Of a stretch of 64,000 nucleotides of DNA, positions 30,667-43,300 are shown in pieces (positions within the stretch are counted from its first letter, which is position 1; each line of letters begins with the position of its first letter). Source of the stretch: Panicum virgatum (lineage: Eukaryota > Streptophyta > Magnoliopsida > Poales > Poaceae); the NCBI RefSeq assembly GCF_016808335.1, contig NC_053153.1, forward strand, positions 32,175,172 to 32,239,171, in the 5' to 3' direction. Under the pieces are notes generated by a model. The model worked only from the letters and a program-made list of their open reading frames with translations. It did no database searches and was not told where the DNA came from. The translations under genes were made by a program, and so were the position numbers.

Positions 30667-32199
30667 AGGCGGCATGCATACACAATTTCTTGCGTGCAAA
30701 TCAAGAGAAAGTATTCAACAAGCACCAAAATTAGAATTTAAGTTTTTTGTTGTTGATTTAAATGCTTTTATCTTTTTAAAAATTTAAAAATATTCAATCA
30801 GCACCAAAAGTTTAATCAATGAAATTCTTCCTCAAACGAACAAGCTACAGGCATTGGAAATTTATGCAAAAGACATCCAAATAAAAACCAATGGTGGTGT
30901 AAGAGCACATTAGGGGTCGGCCACTAAATAAAAAATTATTTAATAATAATAATAGGAATAGTAAAAAAAAATTGGCCTATGAGGGACGGAAGAGCACATT
31001 CTTGTGTGTCTTTGACAGGCTAAGCAGGTCAATCTTAAGCAATTCTATATATATAGAGTCAACTAAAAATTTGGCATATGAGGGTAAGCACCTGGTGTAT
31101 GGAAGGCAATCACGAAATTGGAGATTCCCAGATTGGAGATGCTGTATGGAAGGCAATCACGAAATTGGAGATGATGTATGGAAGGCAATCACTACACGTG
31201 AGGATGACGGGCGACGTATGGAAGGCAAGCACAAAGGTGGGTAGAGAAACTCACGGTGATGAAAACTTTTTTTGACTCCGACGGAATCAACTGGCAGGAG
31301 GGGGGTTTTGGGTCTGCCAAGGTTCCTGTCAAGCACTTAGCCCTTACATGTGGGCTATTAAGAGGTGTTTTGTGAGAGGGTAGGTAGGTTAATTCTTGGT
31401 GAGAAACGGTTTCAAATGTTTCAACTTTTATAGTATAGTGGATGCCGCACGTGTTTGAAAAACGATGTTGTAAAAAATGACCACACTAAATTTAGTTCCA
31501 ATAAGAATTTTTAAGAAACTATATATGGTGAAAACAAGCAACCAGGTCTCAGTTATGGTGAAAATGGAAAAAAAATTCAAAATATAAAAAATATAATTAT
31601 AAAAAGGATGAATGGAATGAATAAGATAGTACGGAGCACACACGGATAATTAGACAAATAATTAGACATTATGATATAATGCTAACTGCCTTAGAGGTTC
31701 AAACACACTACAATAATATAAGTTAGCCTTAACGGCATGACAAAAGTTTATCTAGGCAGCACAGCTTAAGATTTTTACAAACTAACCATCAACTACCAAC
31801 AAAATCAGACTCTTGATGATCAATATCTTGCAACATATGGTTCTAGTAAAACATGCATCACGAAGGATGTAGTGCACAAATGCTTGATACTTGCCACTGA
31901 CTTCGATATTGTGCTTTACTGGTCGACCGTATGCATGTGCATGGCTCAACAAGGTCTTGATACTATAAAGGATGAAACTTTCTAATTCATTTTGCACCAA
32001 AATTAGCCCACCCATACTCCTCACAAAACATCTCTTAATGGCCCACGTGGAAGAGCTGGATGCTTGACCAAATGGGGGTGGACCGAAAAAACGTTGGTTT
32101 CCCGGATGATTCCGCTCCGATCCTTTTTATCGATAGTTCCAAAATATCGACAGTTTTAATATCGTTGGTTGCTTCCGCACAAAACCATTTGGTCAAAAG
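30667..32199. other. Spacer between the inverted-repeat arms
   Basis: AT-rich. 31097-31225 has four imperfect copies of atggaaggcaatcacgaaat. Near the right arm a second small palindrome (gttggtttcccggatgattcc, 32094-32114) pairs with cggaatcatccggga (about 32500). No gene recognised; the internal ORFs are short. Confidence 0.4.
31097..31225 (+). repeat. Short minisatellite, about 45-bp unit
   Basis: Four imperfect repeats of gtatggaaggcaatcacgaa-type sequence. Confidence 0.7.
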
Positions 32200-32479
32200 C
32201 ACGTATGTAGGATGTAGATTGACCACACGATTTAGTAAAGTTAGAAAAGTATTTGGAATCAACACGAATTAGGAAAGGACGTGATCGGTCAATCAATCCT
32301 GTCAATCAACTATCCATTTTCCATATCATTTGGAATCAACACGAATAAGTAAGGAAAAGAAATGAGCGGTCAATCAATCCTACCAATCAATCTTTTTACC
32401 TAATATACCCTCAACCTTCCCATTTGTCCGATGCACATTCCTAATTTTATTTGTTGTAATTTTGGAACTGTCGATATTT
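32200..32479 (-). repeat. Right arm of the 280-bp inverted repeat
   Basis: Reverse complement of 30386-30666 with a dozen or so differences, from cacgtatgtagg to ctgtcgatattt. Confidence 0.85.
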
Positions 32480-33011
32480 GGTCAAGCAACCAACGTTTTG
32501 TGCGGAATCATCCGGGATTTCGACAAAAATCATGCTTCCCTCCATGACCGAGCTCCCTCCATGTCCAACCATGGTGCTTTTGAGTCAGGATGTTAGGTTG
32601 GGATGGGCTAATGATGATTCTCACGGGTGAGATGGTATTCACCAGGTTAGAACAGCAATTTATGTTTTATAAATAGTCCTCCCGTGAACCTCCAGTCTGA
32701 TCGACAGTGTAGATTCATGACCAAGAACACCATTGACCTGCTTGAAATGCCCTTTTCCTGCAAGAAATTTTTTTTTGCTCCGGTATTGGATTTGCCCTTT
32801 TCCTGCAAGATAATTTTTTGCTCAGGTATTGGATTGTTCACTAATTTAATATATCCTTTTGATATTCCATCATGGTATGCTTTAGGGTGTACTGTTTCAA
32901 TTTTTTGGGCCTTTACAATGAACAATCCCTAGAAGAATCCGGTGCAAGACCAAGCAATTTAGGCTCTTATGCTAAACCTGTACAAGTGCATTAGGCACTC
33001 AGCAAGAAATC
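32480..33011. other. Unassigned spacer before Copia element A
   Basis: Holds a 45-bp tandem duplication at 32749-32838 (gcccttttcctgcaagaaat, then gct...ggtattgga). No gene recognised. Confidence 0.4.
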
Positions 33012-34588
33012 TGAGGGACCGAAACTGGCGACCAGAGGGGGGTGAATGGGAGCCGATCAAAATTTCTCTCGAAATCGATCCGTCGGCCTACATCCCAAAA
33101 TCACCGGAACCCCTCGCACCTAAGAAAAGAGAAAATAGCTATGGACTAGCTATCTCCAAGCGAAAAGCCCTAGGAAGCGAAGCGGAAGCTATACAAGAAA
33201 ACTCCACAAACTGCAGCTTTGCAGAGTCAGACCGGTCTAACCGCTTGCTCAGACCGGTCAGACCGGTCTGGCTGGAATTCGAAAATTCAGACTGGTCAGA
33301 CCGGTTTTAGAGACCGGTCAGACCGGTTGCGCCCAGACAGATTGCAAACAAAGCTTCAAATGACGAATCTTGAGCAAACGAAGTCCAAATCCAACGAAAC
33401 TTGGAGGATAGCTTCGCATCTACGCCGTGAACATATCCCCAAAAGAACTTTCCCAAAAGATTAACAGATCGTGAGAAATCAAGGGAATATCAAAGAGGAT
33501 TGGGGTTTTCTCAAGAACCCAAAAACTCCAATTCGTGAGAACTCTCGATTCCAGTAGATTTAGCACTAGGCTAGAAGGTTTAGAATCATCACAAAGAGTC
33601 CATCAAGCCACGAATTCAAAGGTTTGTCTCATCCGAACACAAAACACACCAAAAGAGGATAATTGAACCCAAAACGCAAGAGAGGAGGGAGAGGACGAGG
33701 AATCAGCACACAAAGGTGAATCTCAAACGAATTTCATTCCTTAATCTCAGAAGGAATTCACTTATACAAAGGCTAGAGCCATCCGCCCATCAACCACCCT
33801 CTAGATTTGAGTGATTAGCTATAACCTAACCCTCTTTTGCGTTGGAGACCTTGGCTCTGATCTAGAGCACGAGGAAGGAGAAGGAGTAAACAGAAAAGGA
33901 CTCAAGAGACTCAACCCCCACAAACAGGTGAGGGGGACTTAAATACCCAGCTGCTGCGGCTAAACCGGTCAGACCGGACCAAGGGACTGGTCAGACCGGT
34001 CGGGTCTGCAGCAGCCCTGTATATGTCCTCAATCAACGGTGGAGTTTCTTTCTTCGACCCGAAGTCTTCCCTGCGATGCCTCCACATTGACGAAGATCCG
34101 GTCCGCGGTTTTGGAGGGTCCGCGAAACCCGGGTAGGTGGCCGGTTTTGAGAAAACCGCCAAAACACCTCGCGCGAAAAGATTCCCGCCTCCACGCCATG
34201 GGCCTAGACGCCGTTCCCGCCTCGGCCTTCTGACGGCCCTAGATGCCGCCCGTCACCTCCTTGCCCACAGCGAGGCCCTAGACGCCGTCGATGCCCGTCG
34301 CCTCCGTCAGTCCCGAGACCGACGCCCGTGCCTCCACGACTTGGCGTCTTCAACCGCCGTCCGCCTCCTTGGTTTCGTGGCGCAAACAAAGAAACCGCCT
34401 TCCGTCGCCGCTTGCGCCCTCGATCAGGAATGGACGCCACAGCTGCCACCCGGCCTGAGCTCCTCCACGGCAGCTCTCCGTTGACACTCGACGCCCGTGT
34501 ACCTGCAATCCAAAGACCAAGCGCACGATCACACCGCACGGTTGACAATTCACTCATCACAGGCATGATAGAGTACTCTCGTTCCTCA
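33012..34588 (-). repeat. Copia element A, left LTR (3' LTR of a minus-strand element)
   Basis: Plus-strand reading starts TGAGGGACCGAAACTGG and ends CTCGTTCCTCA, giving TG...CA termini. On its right is a minus-strand polypurine tract (caagggggagat). It carries an array of CAGACCGGTCAGACCGGTC-type motifs (33225-33335 and 33963-34005). Compared with the right LTR (53276-54830) it differs at many positions and by about 22 bp in length, so A is old. Plus-strand ORFs in the GC-rich part are artefacts. Confidence 0.8.
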
Positions 34589-35165
34589 ATCTCCCCCTTG
34601 ATGAGTGCATTGTCAACACACCACCAGAAACCAGAGAAGTGATAAAATAGAAACCAGAAAGTGAAGAACTCAAGCAAGTGACAAAAAGCTCAGAAAGTCA
34701 AGAATAGTCACTTACTCAAGCATAGATCGATTCCCTAAGACAAGGGCAACGGCTCGATGCAATCGATCAAAAGCCAAAACATGACTCCTCAAAGACAGAG
34801 GTAACGCTCGACGCAGTCATGCAAGAAGCAGAGGGAAAACGAGGAAACTAAGAGCCACAACCAAAGCAGAAACTCCCCCTGAAATGTATTTCCCCTCACA
34901 CGTGCAATTCTCCCAAAATGATGCACTCTCAAAGCCAAAATCAAACAAGTCTCCCCCTTGTTGCCACATGCACACATCAAGCCTAAACAAATCTAAAGCT
35001 CCCCCTGAAGCTGAGACCCCCCCCTGAACAGATGCTATGCAATGAATGCAATGCAGGAGGTGTAAGTGAAAGCATTCAGGGATACAAGGATATGAGCAAC
35101 ATCTAGTCACAAGCATGTGTGCATCCATAAACAAGACCTGCATTTAGCTCAACAGGGTATATCAA
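34589..35165 (-). other. 3' noncoding region of Copia A
   Basis: Many ctccccct blocks (minus-strand agggggag polypurine stretches), as in SIRE-type elements. It joins pol abruptly at about 35165, after tagtctagaa, where the right-hand copy (about 55421) continues into 1.5 kb of further 3' sequence and RNase H. That segment is deleted here. Confidence 0.6.
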
Positions 35166-36504
35166 ATTAGTCTAGAACTGAATGTCCGGCCGGGTCGCCA
35201 TCAGGCACAGGAGCGAGCCGATCATGCTCCTATACTCCTTCTGGTCCACCGCCTCGCCGTCCAAGTCCTCATCAAGCGCCGTCGAAGTGCTGATCGGAGT
35301 CGGCTGAGGAGACAAGTCGCTCATGTCGAACTTCCGCAGCAAGTCCCTGGTGTACTTGGCTTGATGAACGAACGTGCCTTGAGAAGTTTGCTTGATCTGC
35401 AGCCCGAGGAAGAACTGCAGCTCACCCATCATGCTCATTTCGAACTCCCTGGGCATCTGCTCAGAAAACTTGGAGACAAGAGCATGAGAAGAGCCACCAA
35501 AGATAATATCATCCACGTATATGTGAACTAATAGAAAATCAATGCCAGACCGCATGAGGAACAAAGTTTTATCCACACATCCCATTTTAAAGTCCTGAGC
35601 CAGCAAAAAAGTTTTCAGTCTATCATACCAAGCTCTAGGTGCCTGTTTCAAACCGTAAAGAGCTTTCTGAAGTTTATAAACACGATTTGGAAACTTGGGA
35701 TTTTCGAAACTAGGGGGTTGCTTCACATAAACCTCTTCTTCGATAAAACCATTCAAGAAGGCAGATTTAACGTCCATTTGGAAAACTTTAAAACCCTTGG
35801 AAGCAGCAAATGCAAGAAAGATTCGAATAGCTTCCAAACAAGCAACAAGGGCAAAAGTCTCCTCAAAATCAATACCCTCTTTCTGGCAAAACCCCTGGGC
35901 GACAAGACGAGCCTTGTTTCGAACAACCAACCCATCATCACCCTACTTGTTTTTGAAAATCCACTTCGTTCCGATGGGATTACAAGCAGGTGGAGGCTCG
36001 ACTAAAACCCAAACTTGGTTTCTCTCAAAATTTTCAAGTTCCTCATGCATGGCATTGACCCAATTAGAATCAGAAAGAGCGTGTCCAATATCTTTGGGCT
36101 CAAAAGAGGCAACAAACGCTGAATGAGCAAAGCCAACGATACTTGTTACCTTGGACCTGGTGACTCGCTCGTTGAGATCACCTAGCATCTGTTGAGGTGG
36201 ATGACGACGCTGAATGTGTTGAGATGCTTCCCGCGTCGAAGTCGCCTCCTCCTCAACCAAGTCTGGTGTCTCCTCAGGTGCAGCTGGTGAAGCCTGAGTC
36301 ACCTGCTCGATCGGCCCCCGTGAAGTAGAAGTAGTCAGATCGGGGCCATCATCATCATCCGAGCTCGTGTCGGAGGCAACTGGGTCCACAGCACGCGTGG
36401 TAGCCTCAGCCTCGCCTTCCGCTGCTTCTTCCTCCTCATCTTCAAAGATGGAGGTGCCGAGCTCATCATCTCCTGCAACTTCAAAGACAGAAGAATTGCA
36501 CGGT
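35166..36504 (-). pseudogene. Copia A pol, reverse-transcriptase half
   Basis: Minus frames 36518-35943 and 35930-35172 hold an acidic linker between integrase and RT, then [81 protein letters not shown] and the YVDDIIFGG catalytic motif. It ends at [18 protein letters not shown]; RNase H is missing because of the deletion at 35165. One stop separates the frames, and FAPVARLEA has become FALVACLEA. Element B splits this gene from its N-terminal half, which resumes at 49619. Confidence 0.85.
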
Positions 36505-36509
36505 GCAGT
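36505..36509. other. Left target duplication of element B (gcagt)
   Basis: GCAGT immediately before the left LTR; repeated at 49614-49618 after the right LTR. Confidence 0.95.
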
Positions 36510-38195
36510 TGTAAGCATCTAGGCCCTCAAGGTATGTTTCGGTGATTAATGACAACCATTATTGTGACTAATGAGTTTGTGCAGCTTAATAGATCATTAT
36601 CGCTCATTTGGTCATATGTCAAAAGAGGCCCCTCAATTTCGGTTATTCTAAAAGGCGATCTCGGTTTTCAACTTATATATGTCAAGGCTAAGGATCTTTC
36701 TAGTCCTAAGTGTCACAAGGTTGAGAAGGACACTTAGGTTAGTATAGGTTTTATAGTTTTGTAGTGATCGCACTATTAAGAGGGGTTAAGGCTTAGTAAC
36801 TTGAGCATGGACATGGTCATTTGAAAATGGATGCACACTATGGTCACTCAGGTTTCTAGAAGTTCAAATAAGTGGTTCTCAAACTATATCTCAAGAATAT
36901 TTGGATTTCATTCAAGACTCAAATCAGAAAAGACAAAATCAGAAAAAGTCTATACACCGGTTTAACCGACGCTCTCAATTTTCTATACGTCGGTTAAACG
37001 AAGTCAGCAGAGTCTGGACAAATTCAATACACCGGTTAAACCGACGTGTTTGAATTTAACGTCGGTGCATTAGTCCAGAGTTGGTTTTTCCAGGGCAATT
37101 CAAGTTCTATTCACCGGATTAACCGACGCTGTTTGAATCAAGACGTCGGTGCAATTGACCAGTGAGATGGTTTTTTCAGAGGAATTCAAAAGTTGTACTC
37201 ACCGGTTAAACCGACGATAGGTTTGAGTTAACGTCGGTGCAGTTGTCCAGAGACTTGGTTTTTCAGTGGTTCAGTGGACAACTACACTCACCGGTTAAAC
37301 CGATGCTACGTCGGTTAATCTGCCCCAGTTGTAACGGCTAGTTTTCAGAAGAGGCAGTTTACATTCACCGGTTAAACCGACGATGACAATGGGGGGTACG
37401 TCGGATTAACCGGCGCTACGCAGTTTTCTGGCAGCTTTTCTCCAACGGCTCTATTTGTGTGAGCTGCCTATATATACCCCTCCAATGGGTCATTTCGCCC
37501 ACTCTTGACACCAGGCAACATCCAAACACTCATACCATAGTCAAGAGCCACCTTGAGCTTCATCATTCACATACTTGTGCATTCAATCAATCAAGAAGCA
37601 AGATTAAGGACTTGAGTAGAGAGAAGCTAGTGTGCATCCGTTCTTGGTGATCGGTTCTTGCTCAAGTGAAGGCCTTAGCTTGTTACTCTTGGTGATTGGC
37701 ATCACCTAGGCGATCTTGGTGATCGAGGTGTTTCTCGCGGAGCTTGCCAAGGATTGTGGGAGCCCGGAGAAGAAGATTGTACGTGGCTTGATCTCCACCA
37801 CGCCGGGATGGTGAACGGAGACTCTTAGTGAGCGCCCTCGTCTCGGTGACTTGGGAGGTGACAAGACTCTTTGAGAGTGTCACAACGTGGATTAGGGGTG
37901 TGTGCCAACACATCGATACCACGGGAAAAAATCCGGTTGTCTCTTGTCCATTCCTTTTATTCAAGCATTTTCCTTCATGCAATTTACTCATGTGCTTGAC
38001 TTAGAGATCATAACTTAGCTCTACCTTGCTAGGCTTTACTTTGTTTTTATCTCTCTTAGCTTGTGTAGGTAGCTTAGTTATCCGGTTGGTGAATTGGTGC
38101 CCTACTAGTATTGCATAGGTTAAGGTTGCTTTACCTTGCTTTAGAATTTGAAAAAGGCCCAATTCACCCCCCCTCTTGGTCCATCGATCCTTACA
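36510..38195 (+). repeat. 5' LTR of element B
   Basis: 1686 bp, TG...CA. The U3 part (36955-37420) holds about twelve copies of CACCGGTTAAACCGACG and its reverse-type ACGTCGGTTAA/ACGTCGGTGCA. A likely promoter is the tatatatacccc near 37470, after which the LTR becomes less repetitive. Confidence 0.95.
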
Positions 38196-38197
38196 AT

Positions 38198-38209
38198 TGG
38201 TATCAGAGC
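38198..38209 (+). promoter_or_regulatory. Primer binding site of element B
   Basis: TGGTATCAGAGC, complementary to the 3' end of initiator tRNA-Met, two bases after the 5' LTR. This is the usual PBS of plant Copia elements. Confidence 0.95.
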
Positions 38210-38251
38210 CTCGTTGCTCATTTGGATCATTAGGCTTCACCGCCTAGAGCT

Positions 38252-40354
38252 ATGGCCAAGATGGGTGGTTCGCCGCCTCACTTCGAGGGCAAGAACTTTG
38301 CCTATTGGAAAGTTCGCATGGCCGCATACCTTGATGCGATTGCCCCCGAAGTATGGTTGGCGACTAAGACCGGGTTCACCGGAACTCCCACCACCGAACA
38401 ATTAAAATGGAATGCTAAGGCTAGAAATGCAATTTTCGAAGCCATTAGTGAGGAAGTCTTTGCTAGAGTTAATGGCATGGACTTAGCAAGTGATATATGG
38501 AAAGAACTAATTGAAATTCATGAAGGCTCCACAAAAGTCCGTGAACAAAAATATCACTTGTTTAGAGCTAAGTATGATTCTTTTAAAATGCTAGCTCATG
38601 AAAATTGCAATGATATGTACTCTCGCTTGAATGTCATTGTCAAGGACATTAATGCACTTGAAATATCCAAAATTGACAGTGCCTCCATCAATCGCATGAT
38701 TCTCATGCTCCTCCCGAAGCCCAAGTATAACATCATCAATGCTATGCTTCAAAAGGAGAATCTTGACACAATGGAAGTAGGAGAACTTGTGGGCGAAATT
38801 CGCGCTCATGAGATGAGTATCCTTGGTATGTCCGAAGAGCCAACTTCAAGCAAATAAATTGCTCTAAAGACCAAGGCAAACAAAGCCCGCAAGCTCAAGA
38901 TGATCAAGCAAGATTCTAGCTCAAGCAATGAAGAAGATGATCATCATGAAAGCTCATCCGATGTTGAAGATGATGGAGAGCTTGCTCTTATGATGAGAAA
39001 GTTCACCCGCTTGAATGACAAGATCAACAAGAAGGGGTTCAACTTTGACTCTAAGAAGGGAATGTTCCGGCCAATGGATGTCAAGAACAAAATTTGCTAC
39101 AATTGTGGAGAAAAAGGTCACATCCGTCCAAATTGCCCCAAGCCGGACAAAAGAAACAAGGATCACAAGAGCAAGCATCGCCATGATTCAAGCGATGATG
39201 AAGAAGAAGAAAGAAAGAACAAAAACAAGAGACTTGGGAAGAAAAAGAGCCATGACAAGAAGACCAAGCTCTTCCCAAAGAAGAAAGGGCACACCAAGAG
39301 AAGCTTCTTGGTGGAAAAACAAGAGTGGGTGACCGATGTCTCATCAAGCGAAGATTCAAGTGATGAAGAAGACATAGTCACCATCGCCCTCACAAATGAA
39401 GAACCATCACTACCTCCACCTCCAATGTGCCTCATGGCCAAAGGTAACTCTAAGGTATGTGAGAGTGAAGATGATAGTGATGATGAGCTTGACCCTAATG
39501 AGTTTGCTAACCTCATTAATGAGTATACATCCGTCATCAAGAGGGAAAAGGGCAAAGTCAAGATTCTTGAGAGCACTCGTGCAAAGTTAGAGCTTGCCCA
39601 CTCCGATTTGCTTGGCAAGTACAATGACTTGCTCAAAAAGCACAATGAGTCACTTGTACTTGCTAAGCAAGTTGAAGAGAGCCACAAAAAGCTTAAACAA
39701 GAGCATAGGGAGTTGGCTCACAAGTATCAAGAACTTGAATTTGCCTATGAAGCAATTGACCCAAGTCTTGAGAACTTTGCTCATGAAACTATTGAGAAGG
39801 TCAATGCTTCTACTTCATGTGATGATCTACTCATTAATGCAAATGCTACTAATGCTTTGTCCGAGCTTGCACCTTCTAGGGAAAAGGAATTGATGGATCA
39901 AGTTGCAAGCCTCAAGAGTAGTGTGGAGAAACTCTCAAGAGGAGAATACATCCACAAAGAGATTCTCTTCAACAATGCCCGTGACTATGGCAAGAGAGGT
40001 CTTGGTTCATTTCCGGAGCCAAACATAGCCACTACTCCTTCTCCGGAGATCAAGATTAGCTTCATCAAGGAAGTTGGATCATATTGCCAACATTGCCAAG
40101 TCACCGGGCACCACACTAGGGAGTGCACTTTACCATCACGTCCTCTTCCTAAATTACCCAAGAATTACTCTTCAATATTTCAAAATAACCATTTTCTCTT
40201 GAGTAAGGTGAAGGGTAAGGTGAAGGCCAAATTCATTGGCAAACTCACTAAGGAGTCAAAGAAGAAGCTCCCCAAGCAACTTTGGGTCCCAAAAGCTCTT
40301 GTCACACATGTGCAAGGCCCAAAGCTTGTTTGGGTTCCTAAAACTCAAAAGTGA
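38252..40354 (+). CDS. gag: gag of element B, one in-frame stop
   Basis: Starts MAKMGGSPPHFEGKNFAYWK and continues with the UBN2-type capsid domain (residues about 10-195). An in-frame TAA at 38855-38857 interrupts it after EEPTSSK, then the same frame stays open to 40354. Downstream are an acidic region, a CCHC zinc knuckle (CYNCGEKGHIRPNC, residues about 282-295), a Lys-rich stretch, a long coiled coil (about 430-540) and a second knuckle (CQHCQVTGHHTREC, about residue 611), ending near LVWVPKTQK. It forms the virus-like particle and packages RNA. The stop may be recent decay, or the two parts may be made separately; the LTRs are nearly identical, so the change is young. Pol follows in a different frame. 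Confidence 0.9.
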
Positions 40355-40370
40355 ATTCTCATGTGTGTAG

Positions 40371-43300
40371 GTGAACTACAAAGCCGGTGGAAAACATTGG
40401 GTACTTGATAGCGGTTGCTCTCAACATATGACCGGCAATGATAGCATGTTCACCTCCCTTGAAGACCCCGGCGATCATGAACATGTCACCTATGGTGATA
40501 ACTCAAGGGGAAAAGTTTTAGGTTTGGGTAGAATAGCAATCTCTAAAGATTTATCTATTTCTAATGTTTTGTTTGTAGAAGCACTTAGTTTTAATCTTAT
40601 TTCAATTGCTCAATTGTGTGATCTTGGACTAACGTGTGCCTTTGACAAGAATGGTGTTGTAGTAACTCATGAAAAAGACAAGTCATTGGTATTCACGGGG
40701 TTTAGGCATGGCAACATTTACTTGGTGGATTTCTCCTCAAAGCAAACAAGCACCATGACATGCCTCTTCACCAAGTCTTCTCTTGGGTGGCTTTGGCATA
40801 GAAGAATTGCTCATATTGGCATGAGCAACCTCAAGAAAGCCCACAAGAGAGGGATGATCACCGGCTTGAAGGACGTCACCTTTGACAAGAACAAGCTATG
40901 TAAAGCATGTCAAGCCGGGAAGCAAGTTGCAACACATCATCCCATCAAGACGATGTTGTCTACCTCCAAGCCGCTCGAGCTACTACACATGGACCTCTTT
41001 GGTCCAACTACATACAAGAGCATTGGTGGTAACCTCTATTGCCTAGTAATTGTTGATGATTTTTCACGTTACACTTGGGTTATGTTTCTAGGCGATAAGG
41101 GTGAAACTCCGGAACTCTTCAAGACATTTGCAAGAAGAGCTCAAAGGGAGTACAACTCCCCAATTGTGAAGATCCGGAGTGACAACGGCACCGAATTCAA
41201 GAACATGAAGATTGAAGAATGGTGCGATGAAGAGGGCATCAAGCATGAGTTTTCCGCCACCTACACGCCTCAACAAAATGGAGTGGTGGAAAGAAAGAAC
41301 AAGACTCTCATCACCCTAGCTAGAGCAATGTTGGATGATTATGGCACGTCCGAGAAGTTTTGGGCGGAAGCAATCAACACGGCGTGTCATGCATCCAACC
41401 GAGTATATCCTCACCGACTCCTCAAGAAAACTCCATATGAGCTCATCACCGGGAAGAAACCAAATATATCATACTTTCGAGTCTTTGGTTGCAAATGCTT
41501 CATCTATAAGAAGAAAAGGCTCGGTAAGTTTGAAAGTAGATGTGATGAAGGTTTCTTTCTTGGTTATGCATCAAACTCTAAAGCATATAGAGTATTCAAT
41601 CAAACCTCCGGGTTAGTTGAAGAAACATGTGATGTGGAGTTTGATGAATCTAATGGCTCCCAAGAGGAGGTTGTTGGCTATGAGAATGTAGGTGATGAGG
41701 AGATTGATGAAGCTTTGAAGAATATGTCCATTGGGGATATCAAGCCGGAAGAGGTGCATGAAGACAATGATCAAGGGGGAGGACCTTCCTCATCTACACC
41801 AAGCACCTCCACGGCGCCCCAAGTGGATGAAGATCAAGAAAAAGATGATACACAACCTCAAGAAGATGTGCCAACGCCAACACCCCAAGTTCAAGAACAA
41901 GAAGAGCAAAGTGTTCCACAACAAGTACAAGTCACACATGATCCACCCCAACAAGCATCCACGCAAGTACCGCTAGTGAAGCATGGTCGCATCTCCAAGG
42001 ATCATCCAATTGGTCAAATCATTGGTAGTCCATCAAAGGGAGTAAGAACTCGCTCTAAGCATGCTTCATTTTGCGAACATCACTCGTTTGTTTCTTGTAT
42101 TGAACCCACTAGCATAGAGGAAGCGCTTGAGGACTCGGATTGGGTGATGGCCATGCAAGATGAGTTGAACAACTTCACCCGCAATGAAGTTTGGGTCCTC
42201 GAAGCTCCTCCAAAAGACAAGAACATCATCGGCACCAAGTGGGTCTTTCGGAACAAGCAAGATGAACATGGGGTGGTGATACGCAACAAAGCAAGACTTG
42301 TGGCAAAAGGATTTTCTCAAGTCGAAGGTTTGGATTTTGGTGAAACCTTTGCTCCGGTCGCAAGACTTGAAGCTATCCGTATCCTTCTTGCTTACTCTTC
42401 ACATCATAACATTAAGTTGTATCAAATGGATGTGAAAAGTGCATTCTTAAATGGCGTTATTAACGAACTTGTTTATGTTGAGCAACCTCCCGGGTTTGAA
42501 GATCCGAGGAATCCTAACCATGTTTATAGGTTGCACAAGGCACTCTATGGGCTAAAACAAGCTCCAAGGGCTTGGTATGAGAGGCTTCGTGACTTCCTAA
42601 TCATGCAAGGCTTCAAGATCGGGAGGGTGGACACCACGTTGTTCACAAAAGACGTCAACGGGGATCTTTTCATTTGTCAAATTTATGTTGACGATATTAT
42701 CTTTGGCTCAACTAATGATTTACTAAGCCATGAGTTTGCTACCATGATGTCTAGGGAATTCGAGATGTCCATGATTGGCGAATTGACCTTCTTCCTTGGT
42801 TTTCAAGTCAAACAAATGAAGGAAGGGACATTCATCCATCAAGAAAAATATACCAAAGATATCTTGAAGAAGTTCAAGATGGATGAGTGCAAGCCAATCA
42901 AGACACCCATGGCAACCAATGGGCATCTCGACTTGGATGTGGACGGTAAACCGATTGATCAATCCCTCTATCGTTCTATGATAGGGTCTTTGCTTTACCT
43001 TACCGCATCTAGGCCCGATATAATGTTTAGTGTGTGCTTGTGTGCCCGCTTTCAAGCTAACCCAAAGGAGTCACACCTTTCGGCTGTGAATAGGATCCTT
43101 CGGTATCTCAAGCACACTCCTAGCATAGGCTTGTGGTACCCCAAAGGCGCTAGTTTAGATCTCTTGGGATACTCGGATTCGGATTTTGCCGGAAGCCGTG
43201 TGGATCGCAAGAGTACCTCCGGGGGTTGCCACTTGCTTGGGCGTTCTCTAGTTTCTTGGTCGAGTAAGAAGCAAAATTCCGTGGCTTTGTCCACCGCGGA

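Noticed and set aside
34137..34484. Plus-strand ORF in the Copia A LTR (and its copy near 54272-54700)
   Set aside because: Located in LTR sequence, antisense to the element, not conserved in frame between the two LTRs.
36549..36737. 62-codon ORF repeated at 47966-48154
   Set aside because: Identical only because it lies in both LTRs of element B; no domain.
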